Of a stretch of 64,000 bases of DNA, positions 1 through 9,058 are shown piece by piece. How positions within the stretch are numbered: position 1 is the stretch's first letter; every line of letters begins with the position of its first letter. The stretch is from Blattamonas nauphoetae (taxonomy: Eukaryota > Preaxostyla > Oxymonadida), in the NCBI GenBank assembly GCA_033064195.1, contig JARBJD010000261.1, forward strand, positions 1 through 64,000, in the 5' to 3' direction. The position numbers and the translations under genes are program-made. A model generated the notes under the pieces. The model did no database searches. It was not told the DNA's origin and saw only the letters and a program-made list of their open reading frames with translations.

Positions 1-400
1 AATGATTCGGACTGATGGGGATTCGTCTGGATAGTTCTTCATCATCTTCTGGATCATGGACAGATCCTGTAAAGATCTGCTGTTGGAATGTTGATAGTGG
101 GACGTGTGAACTTATTGTTGTTGTGTTAAGAGGAGTTGATGGGACGGGGCGAGGTGGTGAATGAGTTGAAAGACCACGTTCTCGAAGAACATCAGCGAAA
201 CTTCGTGCTGAGCCGCTGCCATCACACAAAACTCCTGAAAACATCAGTAGAAGCCATGTGATATGTCGAAAAACATGAAATCTGATTGTTTTAATGGTCA
301 CTGTAGAGGTTGACCTTAGTTTTTCCTGATTTGGCATTGGTCGTGGGTTTGTCAAGAGAAAGATAAAGAATGGAGAAGGTGGAGCAAAAGACGAATTCAT
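1..400 (-). CDS. Unrecognised protein, 5' part (runs off the left edge)
   Basis: On the minus strand an ATG at 398-400 opens a frame with no stop to base 1, about 133 codons. The protein begins with a short hydrophobic stretch, has a second strongly hydrophobic segment near residues 47-57 (motif WLLLMFSG), and continues as a Ser/Thr/Pro-rich, then acidic region (motif DPEDDEELSRR). A GT...TTTTCAG stretch inside (about 223-310) looks like an intron, but splicing it gives a stop, so I leave it unspliced. Function unknown. The open frame and non-random composition support coding, but without the 3' part this stays tentative. Confidence 0.4.
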   Translation of the reverse strand, partial: MNSSFAPPSPFFIFLLTNPRPMPNQEKLRSTSTVTIKTIRFHVFRHITWLLLMFSGVLCDGSGSARSFADVLRERGLSTHSPPRPVPSTPLNTTTISSHVPLSTFQQQIFTGSVHDPEDDEELSRRIPISPNH

Positions 401-521
401 GGCGAAATAGGAGAAGTGTGCACTCACAGGGATGGGTTTTAGGTGAGGAATGAATCATGGATTGATCTTAAAAACCTCGTAAATCTAGACTTTCTCTCAT
501 GAGTGCACCCGTCCGATACAC

Positions 522-1307
522 ATGTCTCGATCTTTTCTCAATTTTGCTCAGACTAGAGTGGCTCTCAAGCAAATAATTCTGACGACAACTGAAGAAGAAA
601 CAACACCGTACAATAGCAAGTTCGGGGATTTCCATATCTTCCTTCTGATATGGACTTTCCTTTATCTGCTGATGGGGAAATGCTTACACTCCTTGCCCAA
701 CTCAATTTTGCTGAACTTCCACATCTTCCTCATTTCCTTCTGAAGGCATTCTGCAGTTCTTTTGTCTTGATGATGACTTCACTGGAGTAGACTACGACAA
801 TCCAACTCAACAATCAAAATTTCGAGTTTTTTCCATTCACCACCTTATCTTCCATTGGACGCCCTTCATCAACCGACGGAGAGAGCTGACCTCAGCATAT
901 ACTGGCCGTTCCGCAAACAAGAATATCGTCTCACTGGAACTCTCCGTGATAGTCTCCCCAATATTCTTCATTTCCAGTTTCAACTGATCCTCGACGCGTT
1001 TGTTGAAAACTGTGCAGATGCTGGACAAAACTTCACTTCTGATGACGTTGATGCCATGGTAGATGATTATTGTGTATATATAGCGTCAAAGCGCTGTCAT
1101 ACCATTGGTGGATACACCAATTTTGTAGAAGCGGATCCTCGCATGTACAATTCCAAATTCGAACCGTATACCGTCAATCTCCTCCAAATAGGTTCGGTTG
1201 GAGACATTTATGTGTCTGAATGTGGCATTGCGTCATTTCTTATCAAGCCAGACAAGTTGGATGCAAAGGACTTCACTGACGTGTTGTACATCATCGATTC
1301 ATCATGA
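522..1307 (+). pseudogene. YwqG/DUF1963-family gene with three frame breaks
   Basis: Reading across frames gives a near full-length YwqG-like (DUF1963) protein of about 260 residues. The family motifs appear in order: SKFGG then PYLP (near 617-640), LLAQLNFAELP (near 680-720), EGILQFFCLDDD (near 740-770), and in the last frame GGYTNFVEADPR (near 1110), LLQIGS and CGIASFLI, ending in VLYIIDSS at 1307. DUF1963 proteins are mostly bacterial and of poorly known role. The protein is cut by three apparent one-base losses, near 629 (a gggg run), 733 and 838 (a t run). It is therefore either a young pseudogene or an intact gene with assembly errors. No intron fits the breaks. Confidence 0.6.
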
Positions 1308-1739
1308 TTCTAACCCAATATTTGGCTGAAATTCCTCTCATTTGAAGGCAGGGTATCATTCTCACTCAACATCTGCATCATCAACCATTGTTCGAAAGAA
1401 CGGACAAATCCCCAAGAATATGTCTCAATTTCTACAATATCTCCACCAGAGATGATTAGAATGATGTTATGTCGCCCAAGAGGCGGAGGAATTGTTTTTC
1501 AGTTGAGATTGTCCTCTTCTTGTCCAATTCTCTCTTCGACGCTCCTTTTATGAGATTGACGTTTTGTCAGACCCTTTCCATAATCTTGCGGAAATGCAAT
1601 CACGTTTATTTAGTTTGAATTTGAATGGGATTGTGATAGAGCCGAGGTGAATAGTGACTGTCTGATTTGTTTTCCTGTGGTTTCGATCTGGACTCGATCA
1701 CTTCATTTGTTGCCCAATGAGAAACAATTTAAACTCAGA

Positions 1740-2850
1740 CCAACACAATTACATCTGTCTCCCCACTGGAGATCCACACTGTGATGAAACTCCTTATTTC
1801 TGAGAACTGAATCCAATATCATCTCCACAATAGAACAAGCGTCACAGTCGTTCTTATCGCTTATTAACTTCATCAAAGAAGGAAACCATCTGGATAGCAA
1901 AGCAACCAAACAGGCATGCACTCTTCTGAAGAAAATCACACCAGACATGTTCAATCCTTTCGATGTCAAACAGATCCTCTTCGAACTCCTTCCAACACAC
2001 GACGGCTCCTGCACTGCTTTTACAGAATCTCTCATTCCGCTCCTCACATCGTCCAACGAGGAACTGGTCAGATCTTCACTGTGGTTTCTGAGTATGAATA
2101 TATCCCATGCCACTCCTGGAATCCGATTCGATGTTCTCGCGACAGGATTCTTTAATCTCCTCCCACAATCTTTTTGTGAACAGAAAATGCACCTGCTATC
2201 CCCGTCCCTATCGTGTCTGATGCACCTCGTGACCAGGTTGATGTTCTGTTCGTCTCAATCTTCCATTCCGGAAATCTGCAAACAACGACACATTTCAAAG
2301 AAATCTTCCAACAAATCTTCATCGACAAGTTCTTCCATCCCATCGAACCATTTCTGGAGGTTCTATGCCACAGCAGGCGTCGATTTGGAAATTATGAGCA
2401 CTCACTCAACTTCTCAATGCTGTGTCGAACGATTGTCGAATGCTCTCCTTCCTGGAACAGATCACACAATTCGTGCTGTCTTCGTCGTTTCCTCTGGTCT
2501 TCACAGACAGTCTTCAATTCTTCGAAACCGACGATGTGATCATCTTTCTCCTTCAGAGTCTGGTGAAAGATCGAACTGCATGGCAGAATGAAGATCCTTC
2601 TGCTCAAAAGCGAGCACAACTGATTCTGGCTAAACTGTGTGATGAAGGTCTTTCAGATGAAATCGAACTCCACTTTCAATGCGATGAGTATGATTACTCC
2701 GAAGAGCGGATGGTCTTTGTGGGAGTACGAGTGATTGATCAGTTGGGAGGAATACACCATTTCATGCAGAAGAAGAGGAGTGAATTATGTTTTGAGATGA
2801 CCAGTGTATCGGGGTGGCAGAAAACTTTCCGGAGGTATCATGCCGTGTAG
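1740..2850 (+). pseudogene. Armadillo-like repeat family relic, 5'-truncated and frameshifted
   Basis: An all-helical protein can be read from about 1791. Motifs such as SLINFIKEGNHLD and NPFDVKQILFELLP lie near 1850-1990. It continues in a second frame near 2290 (motif IFIDKFFHPIEPFLE) and a third near 2445 (LSFLEQITQFVLSS), ending at 2850. Both changes look like loss of one base. The Leu-rich helical repeats resemble a large family of armadillo/HEAT-like proteins, some with kinase tails, that I recall from oxymonad genomes. The upstream part of the gene is missing. The 3' end runs into the inverted repeat starting near 2806, so that repeat may have replaced the original terminus. The family call is from memory. 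Confidence 0.5.
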
Positions 2851-4055
2851 ATCGCGATGTATCTTCTATCTCCTCCACTTCACTTTTCCATTCTTAAACC
2901 TTCAATTTTTGATAACAGAGAAAACAAGTGTTTTGAGAAGTCGGGAATGAGGTGATCGTGAGTGGGATCTCTCTCGGTATCATATGTCATTCTCATCTCA
3001 AGGAAAAATTTGACACAAATTTCTCAATATGATCCATTTCCCAACTCTTTCTAAAATTGGAGGAATACAGAATGAAAAATGAAGTGTTTTGAGGGATGTG
3101 TGATTCTGTCCATATGATCAATGTAATTGATCCTGATCTGTTCAAATGGGTTACAAATCGCCAATAAGGAAGAATTTGCCTGATATTGTTGTTTCTTATC
3201 TCGATGATCCTATCAAAATGTGTAAATCTCAATGAAATGATGCAAATAATATATGAGCGTGGAAAAAATCAAATTTTACTGAATTCAGATTTAGTTGTTG
3301 AGTACACATAAGAAAGGTGAATTTATAGATTTCAAGCCTGATCGCGCATGAAATGGCCTTTCTAAGATCAGCACATTTTGCACACTTTTATTGCAAAACA
3401 AGTTCAAAGACAGGGAAAGGATGGAAAACAACAAAAGAGGTCTCTATGTGAAACAATGGACAAAATACATCCATTAAAGAGAAAAATTGAAAAACGTGAG
3501 ATTTCAGAGTTGATCGTGACAACTTCTATGTTTTTTATGAAATTGAAAAAGTTCAGAAATGATGTATTTAGGGATGATAAACGAAGAAAGATAATTTTTA
3601 GGAGAATTACTGCGTCAGTACGATTTTGTGACGCGAGGATTATTGCATTGAGAACTACACAAATTCGAAACTCGGACTTGATCTCCGATCACACTATCCA
3701 CATTCAAAATCACCGTTACATATCAAAATTTTCATCAATACGCTTTGAGACTTTCACAACTTCACTTGACGACAGTTTTCATTCTGTATTCCTCCAATTT
3801 TAGAAAAGAGTTGGGAAATGGATCATATTGAGAAATTTGTGTCAAATTTTTCCTTGAGATGAGAATGACATATGATACCGAGAGAGATCCCACTCACGAT
3901 CACCTCATTCCCGACTTCTCAAAAACACTTGTTTTTCTCTGTTATCAAAAATTGAAGGTTTAAGAATGGAAAAAGTGAAGTGGAGGAGATTAGAAGATAC
4001 ATCGCGATCTACACGGCATGGTACCTCCGGAAAGTTTTTCTGCCACACCCGATAG
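2806..4055. repeat. Foldback element: about 275-bp inverted repeat around a 695-bp loop
   Basis: Bases about 2806-3081 are the near-perfect reverse complement of about 3777-4055. Shared marks include tgccgtgtagatcgcgatg at the outer end and aattggaggaatacagaatg at the inner end. Mismatches are few and mostly one-base indels. The loop (3082-3776) holds repeat copy A. There is no convincing transposase. It could be a foldback transposon, a non-autonomous element, or an inverted duplication of the 3' end of the neighbouring relic, since the left arm overlaps the last codons of that relic. Confidence 0.8.
3241..3609 (+). repeat. Dispersed repeat, copy A (about 370 bp)
   Basis: This stretch matches the reverse complement of 15846-16216 along its whole length. 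Shared marks include aataatatatgagcgtgg, gatttcaagcctgatc, agatcagcacatttt, aaaacaagttcaaa and agaggtctctatgtga. Identity is high in blocks, with small indels. It holds no convincing protein, though a 141-codon open frame crosses it. It sits inside the loop of the foldback element. It may be a non-autonomous mobile element or a structured non-coding unit. Confidence 0.75.
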
Positions 4056-4797
4056 TGGTTGGTCCAAGGATTCCAAACACTCGATATTGAAAAAAAATAG
4101 TTCGAGTGATTTGAGATATGAGTGAAGTGTGTCATGTGGTGAGGCTTGGGGAAAGGAAAAAGACTGAATCGATAAATGAACAGGAGAAAACAGAATTTAG
4201 AACAATTGAACCAACCCCTGCTCTGGTCATCATAAAGAAACAGGTGTTGCAGAATCGCCGAGTCAGAGTATGAACGACCAGGGACTCGAACATGACTGAT
4301 ACCGAACGAGAAGAGGATGAAGAGAGTCACAGATCTCTCCAAAGTCTCTCAAAGAAGAATGGTGAAGTTGTGTGAAGGAGAAAGATGATGAAAATGAAGG
4401 GATGTGATGGGAACATAGTCGACTTGAAATGAAGTGAACTGAATCAGCGTCTGCTGTTTATGATTGACATACTCACAACGGATCATTGTTGGGCGAGAGA
4501 TGGTTCATTCGACGACGAATGACTGTTTGGGTGATGTGAGATCTGGTTTTCGATCTCAGAGTGAGAGAGAACCAGATGAGACGGAATCCATTGTGATGAT
4601 GTTGATGAGAAAGCAGAGACACCGACTGGTGACTGGTGAATTGTGGATTGTGTGACTCGTATGACGACCTTCAGACGTCAGAGTCGGTGAGTGGGAGAGA
4701 GACATTGAGATGGCTGAAGTGATGTGGTGACAGTTTCGAGGTGAGAAGAAGTTAATGAAAAGTGATGTCAAGAAAGACATTTGACAGGCCAGAGGTG
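4056..4797. other. Intergenic stretch, no gene supported
   Basis: This lies between the right arm of the foldback element and the stop codon of the receptor-like locus. Short open frames occur on both strands, but none shows repeat structure, splice logic or a recognisable motif. It probably carries the 3' untranslated end of the receptor-like gene. Confidence 0.5.
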
Positions 4798-7700
4798 TCA
4801 TACCACAGCTGGTTTCGGACCCTGAGAGCGAGCATCTTGTTGCTGCAGAAGCGAATAAACCACTTCCAGTGTTGGTCGTTCAGACGGATCGCTCTGGAGG
4901 CATTGCTCAATCAGCTCGCGTGTTGGGGTGTGTGGGATGCTCAACAGATTCGGCCTTGTCCCCGCCACGATCTGGCGTTGTGCATTCTGAGCATCGTGCT
5001 CCGCAAACGGCACAACTCCAGTCTCGATTTCCCAAAGAACAAGGCCTAAGCTAAAAACCGACGCTTTCATCCCATCCACGTTCTCTTTCTTCTCCGACAC
5101 TTCTGGTGCTGCCCATCGCGCTTGTTCCTGCGCTGTCAGGCCTGTCGAAGGAGCAGAGTGGTTCATCGTGGTCTGGCCTGCATCATTCCTTCCGTCTGTC
5201 TCGACTGTTGCAAGCACATCCGGATTTTCCAGTTTCGTGTCGATCATGTGTGGTTGAGCGGAAGGCAATGCAGGAATTGGATCTGTCGGTGTGTTCACTT
5301 TCAACAACACTTCTCCCGAATCACTGACGATGATGTTGTGTGGCGTGATGTGCTTCAGTTGCTGCACATTCATGTTTCTCTTCGCAATGTTCAGTAGAAG
5401 TCGAGTCAGTTCTCGCTTTGTTCTCATTTCGTCGATTGGTCTCTTCACCTTTCCATGAAGTCGCTCAAACAGACTCTCTCGCACACACACCATCCTCTGC
5501 TCCATCTTCGCCTCGCCTGTCCACACATCAGCCATCATCTCCAGACCTTCCTTCCAATCGTTGTTCTCATTCGTTTCAACTTTCTCAGGAAGTGGAGGCT
5601 GCACTGTTTGTTCAGTCGATGACATCGCCAGAACACTCGAATGGGGGACAGAGATGAGGCTTGGTTGCACGTTGTTCATTGTCCCTTGCGAGAAGTCTTC
5701 CATTTTCTCCACATCGTCTTCCTGTATCTCGTTCAATTCTTGTTGCGATTTCTCTTCAGCTGCTTTCTGTTTCTTGCGACGACGAAGAAGCAAGAGCAGA
5801 ACGAGAAGGAAGACGAACAGCGCAATCAATCCTCCAATCACTGGAAGCAGCCATTTCATTGTTTGTGTTGCTTGCGATTTCCGAATGTCAGTGTCGCTTT
5901 TCTTCAGCTCGATCGAGGATGTATGTTGGTTCATTCCAAACAGCAGACGAGCATGTAGTTCCAAAGCACGATTCAAGTTGATGGATGACGATGCAAGTGT
6001 CAGTTCGATCTTCGTTTCGGAGAAGAGTGTGGTGGATTCTTCAGAAAGAGGAAACGATGTTGCATTGCCCTCCACTCCCTTCTCTTTCTCAAACACTTCC
6101 AAAAACAGACCACACGGGATCAGTCTCTCCCCAACCAGAGTCAGCGCAAATGATGTGAACTTCGAGTCTGTCTTCACTTTCGACGAAGTATTGGAGAATG
6201 TTGGGATGAAGAAAGGAGTGTTGGCATCCACTACAGGCGAGTTGAACGAACATTCCTCACCAATCGACATCCACGCCGACGACCCCGCCACGGAACCGTC
6301 TCCTCCATGAAGGCTCCCCACTGTCAACGAACCAGACTCACAACGAATGTTCCGACGAGCTGATGTTGTGGAATTGCGAACAGAATTCTCGGAGAATGTG
6401 GATGAGTGGACAGAGACCGAGCTGTTGACGATGAGGACAGCCCCATCGGCGAGTAAGGAGAAGCGGCAGGACTCAACCGAGGCAGACGAATTGGCGATGA
6501 CGAGGAGGCCTGAGTCCCAAGAACAGATGGATGGAGATGGATCGTCGTTCGAAGAGGTTTCGTTCCCAGTGAAGTGGCACGAATCAATCAGGGCATCTTG
6601 TCCATCAATCAGCGAGAGAAGCGTCAAGCACGATGTGTTCTTCATTTCAATCCCTTTCAGAGTGATCGATTCTGCTGTTTGGATCCGAAGAGCGGTTGCG
6701 GAGAACGAAAGTGAAGAGAGAGTCAGACCACTCACATTCACTCTTCCTCCCGAAACAACAAGAAGTGATGGATTGATCGAGCGAGACGATGAGACAACCA
6801 CATTCTGAACAATCACTTCTCCATTCTCACAAACCACAATCCCTTCAGAAGATTCCAGTGTCGATGAACTCACATCCAGTGTCAGAGCGGACAGCGAGAG
6901 TTCGTCAGGATAGACAAACACGTTGTTCACAATCTGACCTTTCCCAACCATCTCCAGTCTTCCATGCTGTTTGAATCCACAAATCAACAGAGGATCTCCA
7001 TTCATCAGCATTTTGGAAGTCAGCGAGACAGATCCGACAATCTCCACATTCCGCTCATTTGTCAATTTCACTCCATCCGAAATCGTTCGGCAAGGAAGTT
7101 CCAACGATCCACACAGAGGATGGTCTTCGCTCTTTTCCGTTGTCGACACCAGAATCTTCCCAGCAGAGCGAGGATGGAACTCGTACAGAAGAGAATACGG
7201 GTTGAACGAGTCATCGTGAGACCAGCTTGTTGACTCAACCATCACTCCACTCCAAACACTCGTCTTGTTGAATGATCCTTCCCAGTTCGATCCAACCAAT
7301 GTTGGTGTGTTTCTTCCTTTCAGTTCAATCCATCGTGATTCTCCATCTCCACTACACTCCTCGAACGAGCAGTCTCTCACACTCACTTGAACGAACTCCC
7401 CCAATTCGCCCCACAACACACTTCCCTTCTTCATGTTTCTCACAATTCTCTCAAACTTGCTGGATGACAGTTCCACTCTTCCTTTCGAGTCGATCAGTGC
7501 ACAGTCTGTCTTTTCCAGATCAGTTGCTGACATTCCTGTCATACGAAGGATTCCTCCCTCAATTGAGATCACACTCTGAGTGATCGGAATCGACGAAGTG
7601 ATCGAGCAGGAGGTGAAGGAGAGAGTTCCACACGAAGAGACGAAGAGAGGGTTCGAAGGAGCTGTGGATGGGAAGGTGATGATCAGAGAGTCGATGGAGA

Positions 7701-8118
7701 GCATTGAAGCGATGTCGTTATGCATCTGGTTCACAAATAGACCAGTTGGTGTGATGAGGAGAGTCGATTCCTTGGTCGATCTACAAATCGTGATGTCTCT
7801 TTCCAGTGAAATAACAATGTCCATCGAGATCGACTCCATCATTCGAATCTTGTCCAAATGTGCTCCACCCAGACGATTCACTCCCAACTCCATCGACGAG
7901 CAGAAAAGAAGGAAATGCCCACATTTCGTGAATGTCTCCCCATTCGAATCCACTTCAACGGCTTCTGAAATCTCAATCAGATAAACAAGAAGAGAGCAAT
8001 GAACCTCACTCACTCCATCTTCTCCCCAAAGCGATTCCGCATTCGTCTCTTTTGTGAAGCTGCCTTCCCAATCGCTTGTGTCAATGAGATCATCCAATCT
8101 GCTTCCCATCACAAACAC
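4798..8118 (-). CDS. Receptor-like protein, C-terminal part: beta-helix modules, membrane segment, pseudokinase tail
   Basis: An open frame of 1106 codons, continuous with the locus extending to 13873. About 750 residues are short Ser/Thr/Asn-rich strands with repeated patterns such as CxF and SSxxL, typical of a pectin-lyase-like beta-helix. A module start CGSLELPCRTISDGVK is present. A transmembrane helix (about residues 754-778, motif FVFLLVLLLLL) is followed by RRRKK and a cytosolic tail of 328 residues. The tail holds a kinase-like C-lobe without catalysis: no glycine loop or VAIK lysine, catalytic loop reading HITPHNII in place of HRD...N, no DFG, a retained AAPEV, and ASVFSLGLVLWEIETG where the usual Asp of (S)DVFSFG is Ser. 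It is most likely a type I surface pseudokinase. The ATG at 8118 is probably internal. Confidence 0.75.
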   Translation of the reverse strand: MFVMGSRLDDLIDTSDWEGSFTKETNAESLWGEDGVSEVHCSLLVYLIEISEAVEVDSNGETFTKCGHFLLFCSSMELGVNRLGGAHLDKIRMMESISMDIVISLERDITICRSTKESTLLITPTGLFVNQMHNDIASMLSIDSLIITFPSTAPSNPLFVSSCGTLSFTSCSITSSIPITQSVISIEGGILRMTGMSATDLEKTDCALIDSKGRVELSSSKFERIVRNMKKGSVLWGELGEFVQVSVRDCSFEECSGDGESRWIELKGRNTPTLVGSNWEGSFNKTSVWSGVMVESTSWSHDDSFNPYSLLYEFHPRSAGKILVSTTEKSEDHPLCGSLELPCRTISDGVKLTNERNVEIVGSVSLTSKMLMNGDPLLICGFKQHGRLEMVGKGQIVNNVFVYPDELSLSALTLDVSSSTLESSEGIVVCENGEVIVQNVVVSSSRSINPSLLVVSGGRVNVSGLTLSSLSFSATALRIQTAESITLKGIEMKNTSCLTLLSLIDGQDALIDSCHFTGNETSSNDDPSPSICSWDSGLLVIANSSASVESCRFSLLADGAVLIVNSSVSVHSSTFSENSVRNSTTSARRNIRCESGSLTVGSLHGGDGSVAGSSAWMSIGEECSFNSPVVDANTPFFIPTFSNTSSKVKTDSKFTSFALTLVGERLIPCGLFLEVFEKEKGVEGNATSFPLSEESTTLFSETKIELTLASSSINLNRALELHARLLFGMNQHTSSIELKKSDTDIRKSQATQTMKWLLPVIGGLIALFVFLLVLLLLLRRRKKQKAAEEKSQQELNEIQEDDVEKMEDFSQGTMNNVQPSLISVPHSSVLAMSSTEQTVQPPLPEKVETNENNDWKEGLEMMADVWTGEAKMEQRMVCVRESLFERLHGKVKRPIDEMRTKRELTRLLLNIAKRNMNVQQLKHITPHNIIVSDSGEVLLKVNTPTDPIPALPSAQPHMIDTKLENPDVLATVETDGRNDAGQTTMNHSAPSTGLTAQEQARWAAPEVSEKKENVDGMKASVFSLGLVLWEIETGVVPFAEHDAQNAQRQIVAGTRPNLLSIPHTPTRELIEQCLQSDPSERPTLEVVYSLLQQQDARSQGPKPAVV

Positions 8119-9058
8119 ATGCGTCTCTTTCTTTCTTTCTTTCTTTCTTCCACTTCTTCATTCCTTTCTGCCTTTGTTTTTTCTTCGTCCGCACAATCTC
8201 GATGTTTGTCATCGAATACGAGAATGTGTTGATTGAGCTGTTTCTCAGTTCCATCCAGATGCAGTGAGCGATCCCTTCGCATTGGCAGTCGGAGAATGTC
8301 GTGTTGTCAATTTTGAACTCCGACGATTCGCTCACAACTCCCACAATCACTCCTCCTTTCGAGTCTGAGCTCACGATGTCTGTGAACACTGAACCATTCA
8401 CGACTAAACTCCCTGCATCTTCCACTTTCACAACTCATCCACTAATCGATCCTTCTTTCAACAATATTGTGCATCCCTCCATCTTCAGCAGTCCTGTTGA
8501 AATTGAGAAGAGATCTACATGTTTCAGAGATGAGATCTCAATGACAAGAATGTTCAGTGTGAGATGAACTGACTGTGAAGAATCCTCACGAGACCAATTC
8601 CGGCGATGGACCAACGATGATGAGCTTTCTGGCATTTTCTTCGGATGAGTGGTAGAAATGAGTGATTGCGATGTGTTTTGGGTGAAATCTGAGTCGAGAT
8701 AGACAATTGGAGAGACAGCGGACGAGAGTCGAGTGATCATCTTCGAGAGAGAGGCGCAGGGATAGGCTGCGAACCCACGCACTGACATGTTGCTCGAGCC
8801 ATTCAAGAGATGACCTTCCGAGCTCAATTCGGCAAAGAATAGATAGAGATGTACATTTGGTGAATAATTTCCTTCTTTAACAACATATGAGCTCGTGGTA
8901 TTGCCATCTTTGTTCCACAGCAATGAAAGAGCACTTGAGGAAGTCTGACTCAGCTGTTGGAGAGGAAGAAGTTGTGATTGGGGTTGACCATTCGATGGAG
9001 AGGGACGAGTCATCGGAGATGGAGAGTGAGATCACTCCTGATTCCACTGGCAACTCGA
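8119..9058 (-). pseudogene. Broken middle segment of the receptor-like locus
   Basis: This joins the upstream 9059-13873 frame to the downstream 4798-8118 frame, and the coding sense is visible but interrupted. One long stretch (to 8435) continues in the same frame past a TGA at 8435-8437. The codon sits in SISG-stop-VVKVEDAG, where Trp (TGG) would fit. At least two frame changes lie between about 8880 and 9060, and another lies at a (GAAA)n tract near 8131-8155. I found no GT-AG intron that repairs these. So the locus is a recent pseudogene or carries assembly errors. Confidence 0.6.
8131..8155. repeat. CTTT microsatellite inside the receptor-like coding region
   Basis: About five CTTT units (GAAA on the coding strand) encode a Lys/Glu-rich run. 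The reading frame of the upstream part ends shortly after it, and the frame of the downstream part begins within it. A length change of this tract is the simplest cause of that frame switch, and the tract could act as a contingency-type switch. Confidence 0.7.
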
